Below are positions 1 through 8,852 of a stretch of DNA of 64,000 bases, piece after piece. The stretch is from Paraburkholderia xenovorans LB400 (GTDB taxonomy: Bacteria > Pseudomonadota > Gammaproteobacteria > Burkholderiales > Burkholderiaceae): the NCBI RefSeq assembly GCF_000013645.1, contig NC_007952.1, forward strand, positions 62,001 through 126,000, given 5' to 3'. How positions within the stretch are numbered: position 1 is the first letter of the stretch; the number at the start of each line of letters is the position of its first letter. The notes under the pieces are model-generated. The model was not told the origin of the DNA and did not search any database. It worked only from the letters and a program-made list of their open reading frames with translations. Both the position numbers and the translations under genes were made by a program.

Positions 1-2246
1 TCGCGGCGAGCAGCGACGCGAAGACGCCGGCCGAAACCGGCGTTACCGGTGAATGCGTCGACCTTGCGGCGACCGTGCCCGACGCGATGGTCGACTTCGA
101 CTTCGCGGAACAAAAGATCGCCCTCAGCGTGCCGCAAAAGTACATGCGAAACGCTGCGCGCGGTTACGTGCCGCCTGACATGTGGCAGACCGGAGTCAAC
201 GCGGCTTTCCTGAGCTACAACGCAAACGCGTACCACAGCGCCGGATCGGGCGTTGAATCGACGCAGAGCTATGTCGGCTTGAATGCCGGGGTGAACCTCG
301 GCGCGTGGCACTTCCGCCATCAGTCGTCGGTGACGCAGCAAGCTGGCGCAGCCACACAATTCGACAACATCGCGACTTACCTTCAGCGTGACATCACCAG
401 AATAAAGTCGCAATTGACGGTCGGCGACGGCTACACGACCGGCGATGTATTCGACAGCGTGCAGTTTCGCGGCGCGCAGATCGCCACCGACGACCGCATG
501 CTGCCGGAATCCTTGCGAGGCTACGCGCCGATCGTGCGCGGCACGGCTGAATCGAACGCGCGCGTGACGGTTCGTCAGAACGGCCAGGTGATCTATGAAA
601 CCACCGTTTCGCCGGGTCCGTTCGAAATCAACGACCTTTACGCGACCGGCTATGGCGGCAACCTGGATGTCACCGTCACCGAAGCCAATGGCCGTACCAA
701 AAGCTTCACTGTGCCTTACGCCTCGGTTGCCCAGTCATTGCGGCCCGGCACCACACGGTTTTCAGTCACCGCCGGCGAGCTCCGCAATTCCACGCTCGAG
801 ACAAACCCGAATTTCGCGCAGTTCACGCTACAGCGCGGGCTGACCAATCTGGTCACGGTCTATGGTGGTGCCGTGGCCGCTAATGGTTACATGGCCGCCG
901 ACATGGGCGCCGCACTGAACACGAAGTTCGGCGCGCTGTCAGCCGACGTGACAGGCGCTCAAACGCAGATTCCGGATCACGGCACGTTGCGCGGCACGAG
1001 CTTGCGCATCGGTTACAGCAAGTTCATCGATCCGACCAACACGAACATTGCAATCGCAGCGTATCGCTATTCGACGGCGGGGTACATGAACCTGTCGGAT
1101 GCCGCGTCCGTGCGTGACCTCGCCATGCACGGCGGCAATCCGGATTCGGTGTACCGGCAGCGCAACCGTTTTCAGGTCACGCTCAATCAGAACTTCAAGG
1201 AATACGGCACGGTCTTTCTGAACGCTTCCGCCCAGCAATACTGGAATCGCAGCGGCAGCGACGTGTTCTACCAGGCCGGCTACACCAACCGTTTCAAGTA
1301 CGGTACGTACAGTATCAGCGCGGGGCGCACGCGCAACTCGAACGGGTCAATGTCGGATCAGATTATGTTGAGTACCACGTTGCCGCTCGGTCGCGACCAG
1401 CATTCGCCGCTGCTGTCGGCGAACCTCAGCAGTTCCGGTGGAAACGCCAACCTGCAGGCCAACGTGAGCGGCTCGTTGGGCGAGCGCAACCAGTTCTCGT
1501 ACAGCGGGTATGGGGCGTACGGCGACGGTCCGGGCGCCAGCACGGCGAGCGCGGGCGCGAGCGGCACCTATCGCACGCCGTACGCGCAGTTGACGGGATC
1601 GGCGAGCGGCGGAACCGGCTCCAGCCAGGTGTCGGCGGGTATCAGCGGGTCGATCGTCGCGCATCCGGGCGGTGTCACGTTCTCGCAGACGGTGGGTGAC
1701 ACGTTCGGCGTGATCGAAGCACCGGGCGCAGCAGGCGCGAGCGTGACCAGTTCGCCCGGCGTGAAACTCAATGGGCGCGGCTTTGCGGTCGTTCCGTACC
1801 TGACACCCTATGGCATCAACACGGTGGATATCGATCCGAAGGGCACGTCGACCGATGTCGAGTTTGAATCGACGTCGGAGCAGGCGGTGCCGCGGCTGGG
1901 CTCAGTGGTGATGATCAGGTACAAGACGGTGACCGGACGCGCGGCATTGATTCGTGCGCCGCAACTCGGCGACAAGGCGCTGCCGTTTGGCGCGGACGTG
2001 GTCGATGCAACCGGGCGGACGGTAGGCGTCGTTGCGCAGGACAGTCGGATTTTCGCGCGCGGGCTCGAGGACAAAGGCTCGCTGTTCGTGAAATGGGGCG
2101 CGTCGGCTTCCGAGCAATGCCGCATCGAGTACGTGTTGCCGAGGCAAACGGGTAAAGCAGGAGCGGCCTACACGTCTGTGGAAGGGCATTGTGTGGGCGG
2201 GACACCAACCGAAAACACGAACTTTGCTTCTGGCCGTACCAGGTAA
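1..2246 (+). CDS. Fimbrial outer-membrane usher (PapC/FimD family), 5' end outside the window
   Basis: The outer-membrane usher receives chaperone-bound pilin subunits and assembles and secretes the fimbria. The frame is open from base 3, with coding sequence (GECVDLAATVPDAMVDFDF) ahead of the first in-frame GTG at 75, so the N-terminal part lies upstream of the window. Visible family features are the PQKYM and ARGYVPPDMW region followed by GVNAAFLSYN (first barrel strands), the plug region beginning LPESLRGYAPIVRGTA about 140 residues after the GTG, and a C-terminal domain (LPFGADVVDATGRTVGVV) with two cysteines near the end. A fimbrial subunit gene follows 21 bp downstream on the same strand, so they are co-transcribed. 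The chaperone and major pilin must be upstream. Family assignment is secure; the adhesion target cannot be read. Confidence 0.93.
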   Translation, partial: AASSDAKTPAETGVTGECVDLAATVPDAMVDFDFAEQKIALSVPQKYMRNAARGYVPPDMWQTGVNAAFLSYNANAYHSAGSGVESTQSYVGLNAGVNLGAWHFRHQSSVTQQAGAATQFDNIATYLQRDITRIKSQLTVGDGYTTGDVFDSVQFRGAQIATDDRMLPESLRGYAPIVRGTAESNARVTVRQNGQVIYETTVSPGPFEINDLYATGYGGNLDVTVTEANGRTKSFTVPYASVAQSLRPGTTRFSVTAGELRNSTLETNPNFAQFTLQRGLTNLVTVYGGAVAANGYMAADMGAALNTKFGALSADVTGAQTQIPDHGTLRGTSLRIGYSKFIDPTNTNIAIAAYRYSTAGYMNLSDAASVRDLAMHGGNPDSVYRQRNRFQVTLNQNFKEYGTVFLNASAQQYWNRSGSDVFYQAGYTNRFKYGTYSISAGRTRNSNGSMSDQIMLSTTLPLGRDQHSPLLSANLSSSGGNANLQANVSGSLGERNQFSYSGYGAYGDGPGASTASAGASGTYRTPYAQLTGSASGGTGSSQVSAGISGSIVAHPGGVTFSQTVGDTFGVIEAPGAAGASVTSSPGVKLNGRGFAVVPYLTPYGINTVDIDPKGTSTDVEFESTSEQAVPRLGSVVMIRYKTVTGRAALIRAPQLGDKALPFGADVVDATGRTVGVVAQDSRIFARGLEDKGSLFVKWGASASEQCRIEYVLPRQTGKAGAAYTSVEGHCVGGTPTENTNFASGRTR

Positions 2247-2267
2247 TCAAATTCGAGGAGTGGTTAA

Positions 2268-3398
2268 ATGTCTGCGTTCAAATCCTGTCTGCGATGGTCC
2301 CGCCAGAGCGTGGCAGTCCGCGAGGCATTGCCTTATACGACTGCTGCGCGGCGTGGCCGCAATTGGCCGATACCGATCGTCGTGTGCCTCACGCTAGTAC
2401 TTGGCTCCGCCTTGTTCGCAGCCCGGCCAGCGCACGCGGCACTTATTTGTAATGCTAGCGGCGCGAATAACGTCATCAGTGCAGGATCGATCTCCGTGCC
2501 CGCCAATCCGACGATCGGTGCGACGATTGCCACGCTTGCGCCCACGCAGTTTCAGATGCCCTGCAGATTCGACACTTCAGCTCCGGTAGAGACGTCTGCT
2601 ACGCTTTGGGCAACCTTTGACAGTTCACTACCACCTGTATCCGGGTTTGCCGACGTATATCAAACTAACGTTCAGGGTCTGGGAATCCGGTACACGTTTA
2701 ACGCGCCGGCGTGCAATGCGAACAATGTTCCAATGACCAGCGGCGAGGTCAAGCTGACCTGCCCGGTCAGCGGACCTGTGGATGGTCCGTACATGCCAAT
2801 TGACGTCACGGTTACGCCGTCATTTGTTGCCACTGGCGTAATACCTCTGGGTGCACGGACGCTTTCCACCGTGCCGTTGGTGTCGATCGTGTATTGGACG
2901 TCTGACGATCCAGCCACGGGATGGGACAAACCACCTCTCTACACCGGCGCTGCGTCCGGCCGGATCATTCACGCCTGTGCGATCAATCAGCCCGACGCTT
3001 CCGTTACCCTGCCGACGGTCAACAGTAGTGCATTCTCCGGCGGCGTCGGCAGCGTGGCGGGCCCGCAATCATTCTCGCTAGTGTTTTCGTGTGGGAGTGG
3101 TGCGCAGGTATCTATCGTTTTAACGGACAATACGGATCCGTCCAACCGGTCGAACGTTCTCACCCCGACCCCGGACTCGACCGCAAAGGGGATTGGCATT
3201 CAGATATTGAATGACAGCGGCGCGCCGGTGTCGTTCGGACCGGACTCGTCGGAGCCCTTCACGACCAACCAATGGGTCATCGGCAGGTCACCGGACGGTC
3301 GGCTGGAGGTGCCTTTGATCGCGCGATATATTCGAACGGGCAACGTGGTGGCCGGCGCGATCAGAGCGCTCGCCACTTTCACCATGTCATATCAGTAA
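2268..3398 (+). CDS. Fimbrial tip subunit/adhesin-like protein
   Basis: Secreted 376-residue fimbrial subunit, probably the tip adhesin of the preceding usher system. GAGGAG at 2255-2260 sits 7 bases before the ATG. An unusually long N-terminus precedes a hydrophobic stretch (VVCLTLVLGSALF) and a likely cleavage after AHA near residue 57. There are two halves: an N-terminal region of about 170 residues with cysteines, and a C-terminal pilin-like region starting at HACAINQPDASVTLP, with a second cysteine in FSCGSG and an aromatic C-terminus (FTMSYQ) typical of donor-strand-complemented subunits. Two-domain layout and last position in the operon favour an adhesin over a shaft pilin. Ligand unknown. 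Confidence 0.8.
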   Translation: MSAFKSCLRWSRQSVAVREALPYTTAARRGRNWPIPIVVCLTLVLGSALFAARPAHAALICNASGANNVISAGSISVPANPTIGATIATLAPTQFQMPCRFDTSAPVETSATLWATFDSSLPPVSGFADVYQTNVQGLGIRYTFNAPACNANNVPMTSGEVKLTCPVSGPVDGPYMPIDVTVTPSFVATGVIPLGARTLSTVPLVSIVYWTSDDPATGWDKPPLYTGAASGRIIHACAINQPDASVTLPTVNSSAFSGGVGSVAGPQSFSLVFSCGSGAQVSIVLTDNTDPSNRSNVLTPTPDSTAKGIGIQILNDSGAPVSFGPDSSEPFTTNQWVIGRSPDGRLEVPLIARYIRTGNVVAGAIRALATFTMSYQ

Positions 3399-3685
3399 AG
3401 CTTTTGGTGCGGCCCGGCCGCAAGCTTGTCCGCCCCAATCGCCCCTTTTCGATACGTCATTCCCCATGACGTGTATCATTCGTTCCCTGCGCTGTTCTGC
3501 GCTGGCGATTCCCGTATTGTCGAACGCTCGTTCGTAACCTGTTTCCAACGCGGTCGAGTTGCCATTGTGACGCGGGCCGCCGGCCCAACTCCCGCAGCCC
3601 GACGCCGCCGCGCAAGGCGTGGCACACCGGTGGCCACAAGCCGCCGGGGAACCGCCCGAACCCCTATCCGTGACCGCCAGACCCG

Positions 3686-5287
3686 ATGTCAGTCTCCGAA
3701 CTCAAACGCCGCCGCACGTTCGCGGTCATTTCCCACCCGGACGCGGGTAAGACCACGCTCACGGAAAAGCTGCTGCTGTTTTCGGGCGCGATTCAGATCG
3801 CCGGCACCGTGAAGGGCCGCAAGAGCAATCGCTACGCAACGTCCGACTGGATGGAGATCGAAAAGCAGCGCGGCATTTCGGTGGCGAGTTCGGTGATGCA
3901 GTTCGAGTACGGCGACGCCGTCATCAATCTGCTCGACACGCCGGGCCACGAAGACTTCTCCGAAGATACCTACCGCGTGCTGACCGCGGTCGATGCGGCC
4001 GTGATGGTGATCGACGGCGCGAACGGCGTCGAAGCGCAAACGCTCAAGCTGCTCGAAGTCTGCCGTAGCCGCAAGACGCCGATCGTCACCTTCATCAACA
4101 AGCTCGACCGCGAAGTGCGCGAGCCGCTCGAACTGCTCGACGAAATCGAGCAGCATCTGGGCGTCGCCGCCGTGCCGTTCACGTGGCCGATCGGCATGGG
4201 CAAGGATTTCCAGGGCGTCTACGACATCCAGCGCGATCAGGTGCGCCTGTTCCGCGCCGGCCAGGACAAGGCGGGCGGCGAGGTCGAAACGCTGCAGGCG
4301 CTCAGCGACGAAGAGGGCGAGCGCCGCTTCGGCCATGCCTGGGTCAAGGCGAAGGAAGAGATCGATCTGATCACGGGCGCGTCGCCGGATTTCGATCGTG
4401 AACAGTTCCTCGCCGGTCAGCAATCGCCCGTGCTGTTCGGCTCGGCGATCAACAACTTCGGCGTGAAGGAAATTCTCGACGCACTGGTCGATCTGGCGCC
4501 GCCGCCTTCCATGCGCATGACGGTGCAGCGTCCCGTGATGCCGGACGAGCCGAAGTTCACCGGCGTCGTGTTCAAGGTGCAGGCGAACATGGATCTGGCC
4601 CACCGCGACCGCGTGGCGTTCATCCGCGTGTGCTCGGGGCATTTCGAACGCGGCATGGCCGTGAAGGTGACGCGCACGAGCAAGACGTTCCGTGCGAACA
4701 ACGTGGTGACGTTCCTGTCGCAGCGCCGCGAGACGGTGAGCGAGGCGTATCCGGGCGACATCATTGGTATTCCGAACCATGGCACGCTGAGTCTCGGCGA
4801 CACGCTGACCGAAGGCGAGCAGTTGCAATTCGTCGGCCTGCCGTTCTTCGCACCGGAAATTTTCCAGACGGTTGAAGTGGTCGATCCGATGCGCGCCAAG
4901 CAGCTCGGCGAAGCGCTCAAGCAACTCGGCGAAGAAGGCGCGATCCAGGTGTTCCGTCCAGAAGTGGGCGGTCTGATGATTCTCGGCGCGGTCGGGCAAT
5001 TGCAGTTCGAAGTGGTGTCGCACCGTTTGTCGACCGAATATAAGGTCGACGTGCGCATGGCGCCGGCGCGTTACCGCATGTCGCGCTGGGTAACCTGCGA
5101 CGATGCCGCCGAACTGCGCCGCTTCACCGATTCATACGCGGCACGGATTGCGCTCGACGCTTCGGATGCGCCGACTTATCTGGCGTCGCACGTGTCGGAG
5201 ATCGAAGTCGCGCAGAAGGCCTGGCCGAAAATCGTCTTCAACGAATTGCGCGAGCATTCTGGCGCGCCGTTCAAGAGGGCGATGTAA
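3686..5287 (+). CDS. prfC: Peptide chain release factor 3 (RF3)
   Basis: Translational GTPase that recycles RF1/RF2 from the ribosome after termination. Over 533 residues it shows G1 (HPDAGKTTLTE), the RKSNRYATSDWMEIEKQRG switch region unique to RF3, G3 (DTPGHEDFSEDTYR), and G4 (NKLDRE), followed by the beta-barrel domain II (GVVFKVQANMDLAHRDR) and a domain III-like C-terminus. Length equals that of usual RF3. No clear Shine-Dalgarno precedes the ATG, but the start agrees with the family N-terminus. The gene stands alone between the fimbrial cluster and a terminator. A 444-residue open frame on the opposite strand is a codon-bias shadow. Confidence 0.97.
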   Translation: MSVSELKRRRTFAVISHPDAGKTTLTEKLLLFSGAIQIAGTVKGRKSNRYATSDWMEIEKQRGISVASSVMQFEYGDAVINLLDTPGHEDFSEDTYRVLTAVDAAVMVIDGANGVEAQTLKLLEVCRSRKTPIVTFINKLDREVREPLELLDEIEQHLGVAAVPFTWPIGMGKDFQGVYDIQRDQVRLFRAGQDKAGGEVETLQALSDEEGERRFGHAWVKAKEEIDLITGASPDFDREQFLAGQQSPVLFGSAINNFGVKEILDALVDLAPPPSMRMTVQRPVMPDEPKFTGVVFKVQANMDLAHRDRVAFIRVCSGHFERGMAVKVTRTSKTFRANNVVTFLSQRRETVSEAYPGDIIGIPNHGTLSLGDTLTEGEQLQFVGLPFFAPEIFQTVEVVDPMRAKQLGEALKQLGEEGAIQVFRPEVGGLMILGAVGQLQFEVVSHRLSTEYKVDVRMAPARYRMSRWVTCDDAAELRRFTDSYAARIALDASDAPTYLASHVSEIEVAQKAWPKIVFNELREHSGAPFKRAM

Positions 5288-5320
5288 GTCCGCCGCGACG
5301 GTAGTCGAGGGTAAAGCAAC

Positions 5321-5376
5321 GCAAGTAGAGCAAAGCAAGTAGAGCAAAGCAAGTAGAGCAAAGCAAGTAGAGCAAA
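5321..5376 (+). repeat. Four perfect tandem copies of a 14-bp unit
   Basis: The unit GCAAGTAGAGCAAA occurs four times without mismatch, immediately after the prfC stop and just before its terminator; a degenerate partial copy precedes it. The composition (A+G-rich, AT-richer than the flanks) differs from the surrounding coding DNA. The repeat is in the likely 3' untranslated region of prfC mRNA. Copy number is probably variable between strains; no function can be assigned from sequence. Confidence 0.9.
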
Positions 5377-5388
5377 GCAGGACAGGCA

Positions 5389-5418
5389 AATGGCCCCGCC
5401 AGAAACGGGGCCATTTTT
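5389..5418 (+). terminator. Intrinsic terminator after prfC
   Basis: A perfect 10-bp stem AATGGCCCCG/CGGGGCCATT with a 7-base loop is followed by a T run (5414-5418). The A-rich left side could make it partly bidirectional, but no converging gene is adjacent. Confidence 0.9.
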
Positions 5419-5615
5419 CGTTAACCGCGCTACGACGATTTGTATGCTGCATCGGCCAGCCGCGCGTTGTCTCCCAAAGACACGTCCTTCCCGGTGCGAT
5501 GCAAACCGGCCGCCCGACCAGAAGCGCCGCGCGAGCGCCCGACTTCGCCTATGCTGACGGAGACGCACACGCCTCGCCGCCAGGCGGCCTGCCTTCCCCA
5601 GTTTCCGGAGCGCCC

Positions 5616-8045
5616 GTGACCGTTCGCAATCTCGACGCCTTGTTTCGACCCAAATCCGTCGCCGTGATCGGCGCTTCCGAGCGGCCGGGCAGCACCGGCG
5701 CGATGGTGTGGACGCGCGTGCTGGAAGGCGGCTTCGAAGGCCCGCTCTGGCCGGTCAATCCGAAGTACTCGACGCTCGGCGGCCACGCCGTGATCGGCGA
5801 GACCGGCGACTTGCCGGAAGCGCCCACGGTCGCCGTGATCTGCACGCCGCCGGCCACGTGGCCGGGCATCATCCATAAGCTCGGCGGTTTGGGCACGCGC
5901 GCGGCGATCATCGTGGGCGAGGTGCGCAGCGACGACGACCGGCTCGCGCTGCGGCATGCGCTCTCGGCGGCGCGGCCCAATCTGCTGCGGATCGTCGGGC
6001 CGGGCAGTCTCGGCGTGGTGTCGCCGGCACTGCACGCGCATCTGGGTGCGCCGTCGTGCACGGTGAAGGCGGGCGGTGTCGCGTGGGTGTCGCAGTCGAA
6101 TGCGCTGACCAATGCCGTGCTCGGCTGGGCACAGGCGCGCGGCCTCGGCTTTTCGCATGCCGTGGCGCTCGGCGCAGAGGCGGACGTGGACGCGGGCGAC
6201 GTGCTTGACTATCTGGCCAGCGATCCCGGTACGCGCGCCATCCTGCTCGAACTGGACAGCGTGCGGGCGGCGCGCAAGTTCATGTCGGCGGCCCGCGCGG
6301 CGGCGCGCAACAAGCCGGTGCTGGCGCTACGCTCCGGCCGCGCCGATCCCGCTGACGCGCTCTACACGGCCGCTTTCCGCCGCGCGGGCATGGTGCGGGT
6401 CGATTCGCTCGACGATCTGCTCGACGAAATCGAGACGCTAGGCGTGGGCCGCGTGGCGGCGGGCGCCACCGCCACGCTGATTACCAGCGACAGCGGCCTT
6501 GCCACGCTCGCCTGCGACGCCTTTGCCGCAGCCGGCGACACGCTCGCGCCGTGGCCCGACGAAGCGTCCGAGGCCCTGCGGCAGGCATTGCCGCATGCCG
6601 TCGGCGGCAATCCGCTGCGGCTTGGCGACGACGCGCGCCCCGAGCACTTCGGAACCGCCCTCGAACTGCTCGCGAACCAGCGCGCGTCGGGCACGGCATT
6701 CGTCGTGCATGCGTCGACGCACAGCGCGCCGGTGGGCGAGGTGGCGCAGGCCTTGATCGCGAATCAGCGCTTCGCGTATCGCGGCTTGCTGGCGTGCTTT
6801 TTTGGCGGCGTGGATGCCGCCACGCGCGACGCGCTGCACGCTCAGGGCATTCCAGTTCACACCACGCCGCAGCGCCTCGCGCGCGCCTTCGCGCGGCTGG
6901 TCGACTATCGGATGGGGCGCGAACTGCTGATGCAGACGCCCGAGGGTTTGCCGGCGCAAATCCCCGCCGCGATCGATGCGGCTCAAGCCCAGGCGCGCGA
7001 GGCGCTCGCGGGAGGCGAGCATCAACTAACCGGCGAGGCGGCGGCGCGGTTTCTCGGGCGTTTCGGCTTACAGGTGGAAACGGCGCCGCAGGCATCGGAC
7101 GGCGCGCAAGCGAGCACCGGCTCAACGGGCAAGCCCATCGTCGATATCGTCGTCGAGCTTCACGACGACGACAACTTCGGTCCCGTATTCCGTTTCACCG
7201 CGCCGGCGGCCGACGGCCTATCCGAGCCGCTGCGCGTGTACGGTTTGCCGCCACTCAATCCGATGCTCGCGCGAGACATCGTCGCGCGTTCGCGCTATGC
7301 GCAGCTGATTGCGCCGGAGCCGGCATTGGCCGCGCTGACAGCGCTCTCGCAAGCGGTGTGCGACGTCAGGGAAATCGTCGGCATCAGGCTGACACTGAGG
7401 GTGTATCGCGACCGCGTGACGGTGGTCGATCCTTCGTTGAGCGTTGCGGCGACGCGCAGCCGTCTCGCGATCGTGCCCTATCCGCGCCGCTTCGAAGAGA
7501 CCCTGGACTGGCAAGGCTTGCGGGTGACGGTGCGGCCGATCCGTCCGGAAGACGAGGCCGCCCACCATGACTTTGTCGAAGCGATGACGCCTGAAGATCT
7601 GCGCCTGCGATTCTTCGGCGCGGTGGGCAGCTTCGACCACTCGCAACTTGCGCGAATGACGCAGATCGACTACGACCGCGAAATGGCGCTGATCGCCACC
7701 GTGCAAAGCGAAGAAGGTTTCACGCGGACGCTGGGCGTGGTGCGGGCGGTCGCCGATCCCGACAACGAAACAGCCGAATTCGCGGTGGCGGTGCGCTCGG
7801 ACCAGAAAGGCCGGCGTCTCGGCCAGTTGCTGATGGACCGGATTATCAGATACGCGCGGGCTCGCGGTATCCATTGGCTGATCGGCGAAGCGCTGCGCGA
7901 GAACGTTGCGATGATCGCGCTCGCCAAAGCCAGCGGCTTCACGATGACGCGAACGGAAGATCCGGGTGTCGTCGGCTTCCGTATGGCGCTGGATGAACCC
8001 GCCGAACCTGGCACCGCGAGCGCGGCGCCAGCCGCGCCGGGTTGA
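5616..8045 (+). CDS. Pat/AcuA-type protein lysine acetyltransferase (acyl-CoA synthetase-like plus GNAT)
   Basis: Large acetyltransferase of the Pat/PatZ type, which in known members acetylates acetyl-CoA synthetase and other enzymes. I chose GTG 5616 (CCGGAG 5 bases upstream) because TVRNLDALFRPKSVAVIGAS matches the family N-terminus; an in-frame ATG at 5499 would add 39 unrelated residues. Order over 809 residues: CoA-binding Rossmann domain, succinyl-CoA-ligase-like domains, a shortened and degenerate ATP-grasp region (roughly residues 470-640), and a C-terminal GNAT domain from VTVRPIRPEDE, with the acetyl-CoA loop around RSDQKGRRLGQLL. It is a little shorter than E. coli PatZ, mainly in the ATP-grasp part. 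Monocistronic, with its own terminator candidate downstream. Confidence 0.88.
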   Translation: MTVRNLDALFRPKSVAVIGASERPGSTGAMVWTRVLEGGFEGPLWPVNPKYSTLGGHAVIGETGDLPEAPTVAVICTPPATWPGIIHKLGGLGTRAAIIVGEVRSDDDRLALRHALSAARPNLLRIVGPGSLGVVSPALHAHLGAPSCTVKAGGVAWVSQSNALTNAVLGWAQARGLGFSHAVALGAEADVDAGDVLDYLASDPGTRAILLELDSVRAARKFMSAARAAARNKPVLALRSGRADPADALYTAAFRRAGMVRVDSLDDLLDEIETLGVGRVAAGATATLITSDSGLATLACDAFAAAGDTLAPWPDEASEALRQALPHAVGGNPLRLGDDARPEHFGTALELLANQRASGTAFVVHASTHSAPVGEVAQALIANQRFAYRGLLACFFGGVDAATRDALHAQGIPVHTTPQRLARAFARLVDYRMGRELLMQTPEGLPAQIPAAIDAAQAQAREALAGGEHQLTGEAAARFLGRFGLQVETAPQASDGAQASTGSTGKPIVDIVVELHDDDNFGPVFRFTAPAADGLSEPLRVYGLPPLNPMLARDIVARSRYAQLIAPEPALAALTALSQAVCDVREIVGIRLTLRVYRDRVTVVDPSLSVAATRSRLAIVPYPRRFEETLDWQGLRVTVRPIRPEDEAAHHDFVEAMTPEDLRLRFFGAVGSFDHSQLARMTQIDYDREMALIATVQSEEGFTRTLGVVRAVADPDNETAEFAVAVRSDQKGRRLGQLLMDRIIRYARARGIHWLIGEALRENVAMIALAKASGFTMTRTEDPGVVGFRMALDEPAEPGTASAAPAAPG

Positions 8046-8131
8046 ACGGATCACCGTTGCATTGCCTTTACAGCGGGCTACGCATGCAGCCGAGGCAGTT
8101 GCTGCGGCGGTGATCGAAGCGGCGAGAGGCG

Positions 8132-8155
8132 CTGAACGGCGCTCGCCCCGTTCAG
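8132..8155. terminator. Hairpin between convergent genes
   Basis: CTGAACGG/CCGTTCAG forms an 8-bp stem with an 8-base loop in the 130-base gap between the acetyltransferase and the convergent unknown gene. The T run is poor (GCTTCTTG), so termination is plausible but not certain. Confidence 0.45.
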
Positions 8156-8175
8156 GCTTCTTGTGACGAGCGCCC

Positions 8176-8721
8176 TCAGGCCGGCAGCTTGGCAGCGGCT
8201 TCGTCGACTTGCGTACGCGTCACCGATAGTTCTTCAAGCCACGCGTCGCCATACACCGCGCCGGTCTCGCGTTCGAGGCGCGCAATGGTCGCCGCGCAAC
8301 GGTTCGCATCCTTCGGCGTCGCGATGAACGACTTGACCGACTCACCGGCCTTGAACGCGTCGAACAAGGGCACGCGAATATCGTCCGGCAGCGGGCGCGT
8401 CGTCCACTGATACGGTTTGCCGTTGAACGTGAATTGCGGCGGCAGCACGCGTTCTTTCTTCGCGGCCGGAATCAGACCGAAGGTGCGAGCGGCATCGCCG
8501 ATCTGCTCGGCGGAAAACAGCTCGTCCGGGCTGATGTCGAATTGCTGGATGAAGGTCTCAATGCTTTGCATCGCCGCCGCGCGATCATCACGGCGCTTTT
8601 GCGCATGAGCGACGATGTCGCGCAGTTCGTCGGCTTCTTCAGGCGTGATCGTGAAGCTCGACTGCTTCTGCTGGAGTTCGGAAAAACGCTGGAATTCGGA
8701 ATCGGTCAGAAGTTTCGCCAT
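8176..8721 (-). CDS. Conserved hypothetical protein, 181 residues
   Basis: Cytoplasmic, charged, predominantly helical protein that I do not recognise as a named family. Residues 1-75 look like a helical/coiled-coil region (EFQRFSELQQKQ, ADELRDIVAHAQKRRDDRAA), followed by IQQFDISPDELFS, whose spacing recalls H-NS-type proteins in this group. The second half (QFTFNGKPYQWTTRPLP onward) shows no motif I can place. There is no signal peptide or membrane segment. It is monocistronic and convergent with the acetyltransferase. Codon use matches its neighbours, so it is a real gene; the H-NS likeness is only an impression. Confidence 0.75.
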   Translation of the reverse strand: MAKLLTDSEFQRFSELQQKQSSFTITPEEADELRDIVAHAQKRRDDRAAAMQSIETFIQQFDISPDELFSAEQIGDAARTFGLIPAAKKERVLPPQFTFNGKPYQWTTRPLPDDIRVPLFDAFKAGESVKSFIATPKDANRCAATIARLERETGAVYGDAWLEELSVTRTQVDEAAAKLPA

Positions 8722-8852
8722 TGCTTATCGATGAGCGCGCATGAGCGAACCCATGCGGCGTGATTTTTGAGAGGGTCGCCATTCTAAACCATGTGCGGGA
8801 GGGGCCGATTTTCGGCGGCGCGTTGCGCGGGTTCTCTTGCCGCCAGGGCGTG

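Larger units (their letters stand above)
5288..5615. other. Intergenic region with tandem repeat and terminator
   Basis: This 328-base gap between prfC and the acetyltransferase holds four head-to-tail 14-bp repeats (5321-5376), a strong intrinsic terminator (5389-5418) and then about 200 bases that presumably carry the promoter of the next gene. An open frame runs into the acetyltransferase from 5499, but the family N-terminus begins only at 5616. Confidence 0.6.

Noticed and set aside
3426..3812. 128-residue frame overlapping the prfC start
   Set aside because: Overlaps the conserved RF3 N-terminus in another frame; Arg/Ser/Pro-rich noise.
5321..5376. Possible CRISPR array
   Set aside because: Units are contiguous and only 14 bp, with no spacers and no cas genes.
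5132..5452. Minus-strand frames coding for Leu/Cys/Ala-rich repeats across the tandem repeat
   Set aside because: Repetitive translation is produced by the 14-bp repeat itself; no ribosome site, and it crosses the prfC terminator.
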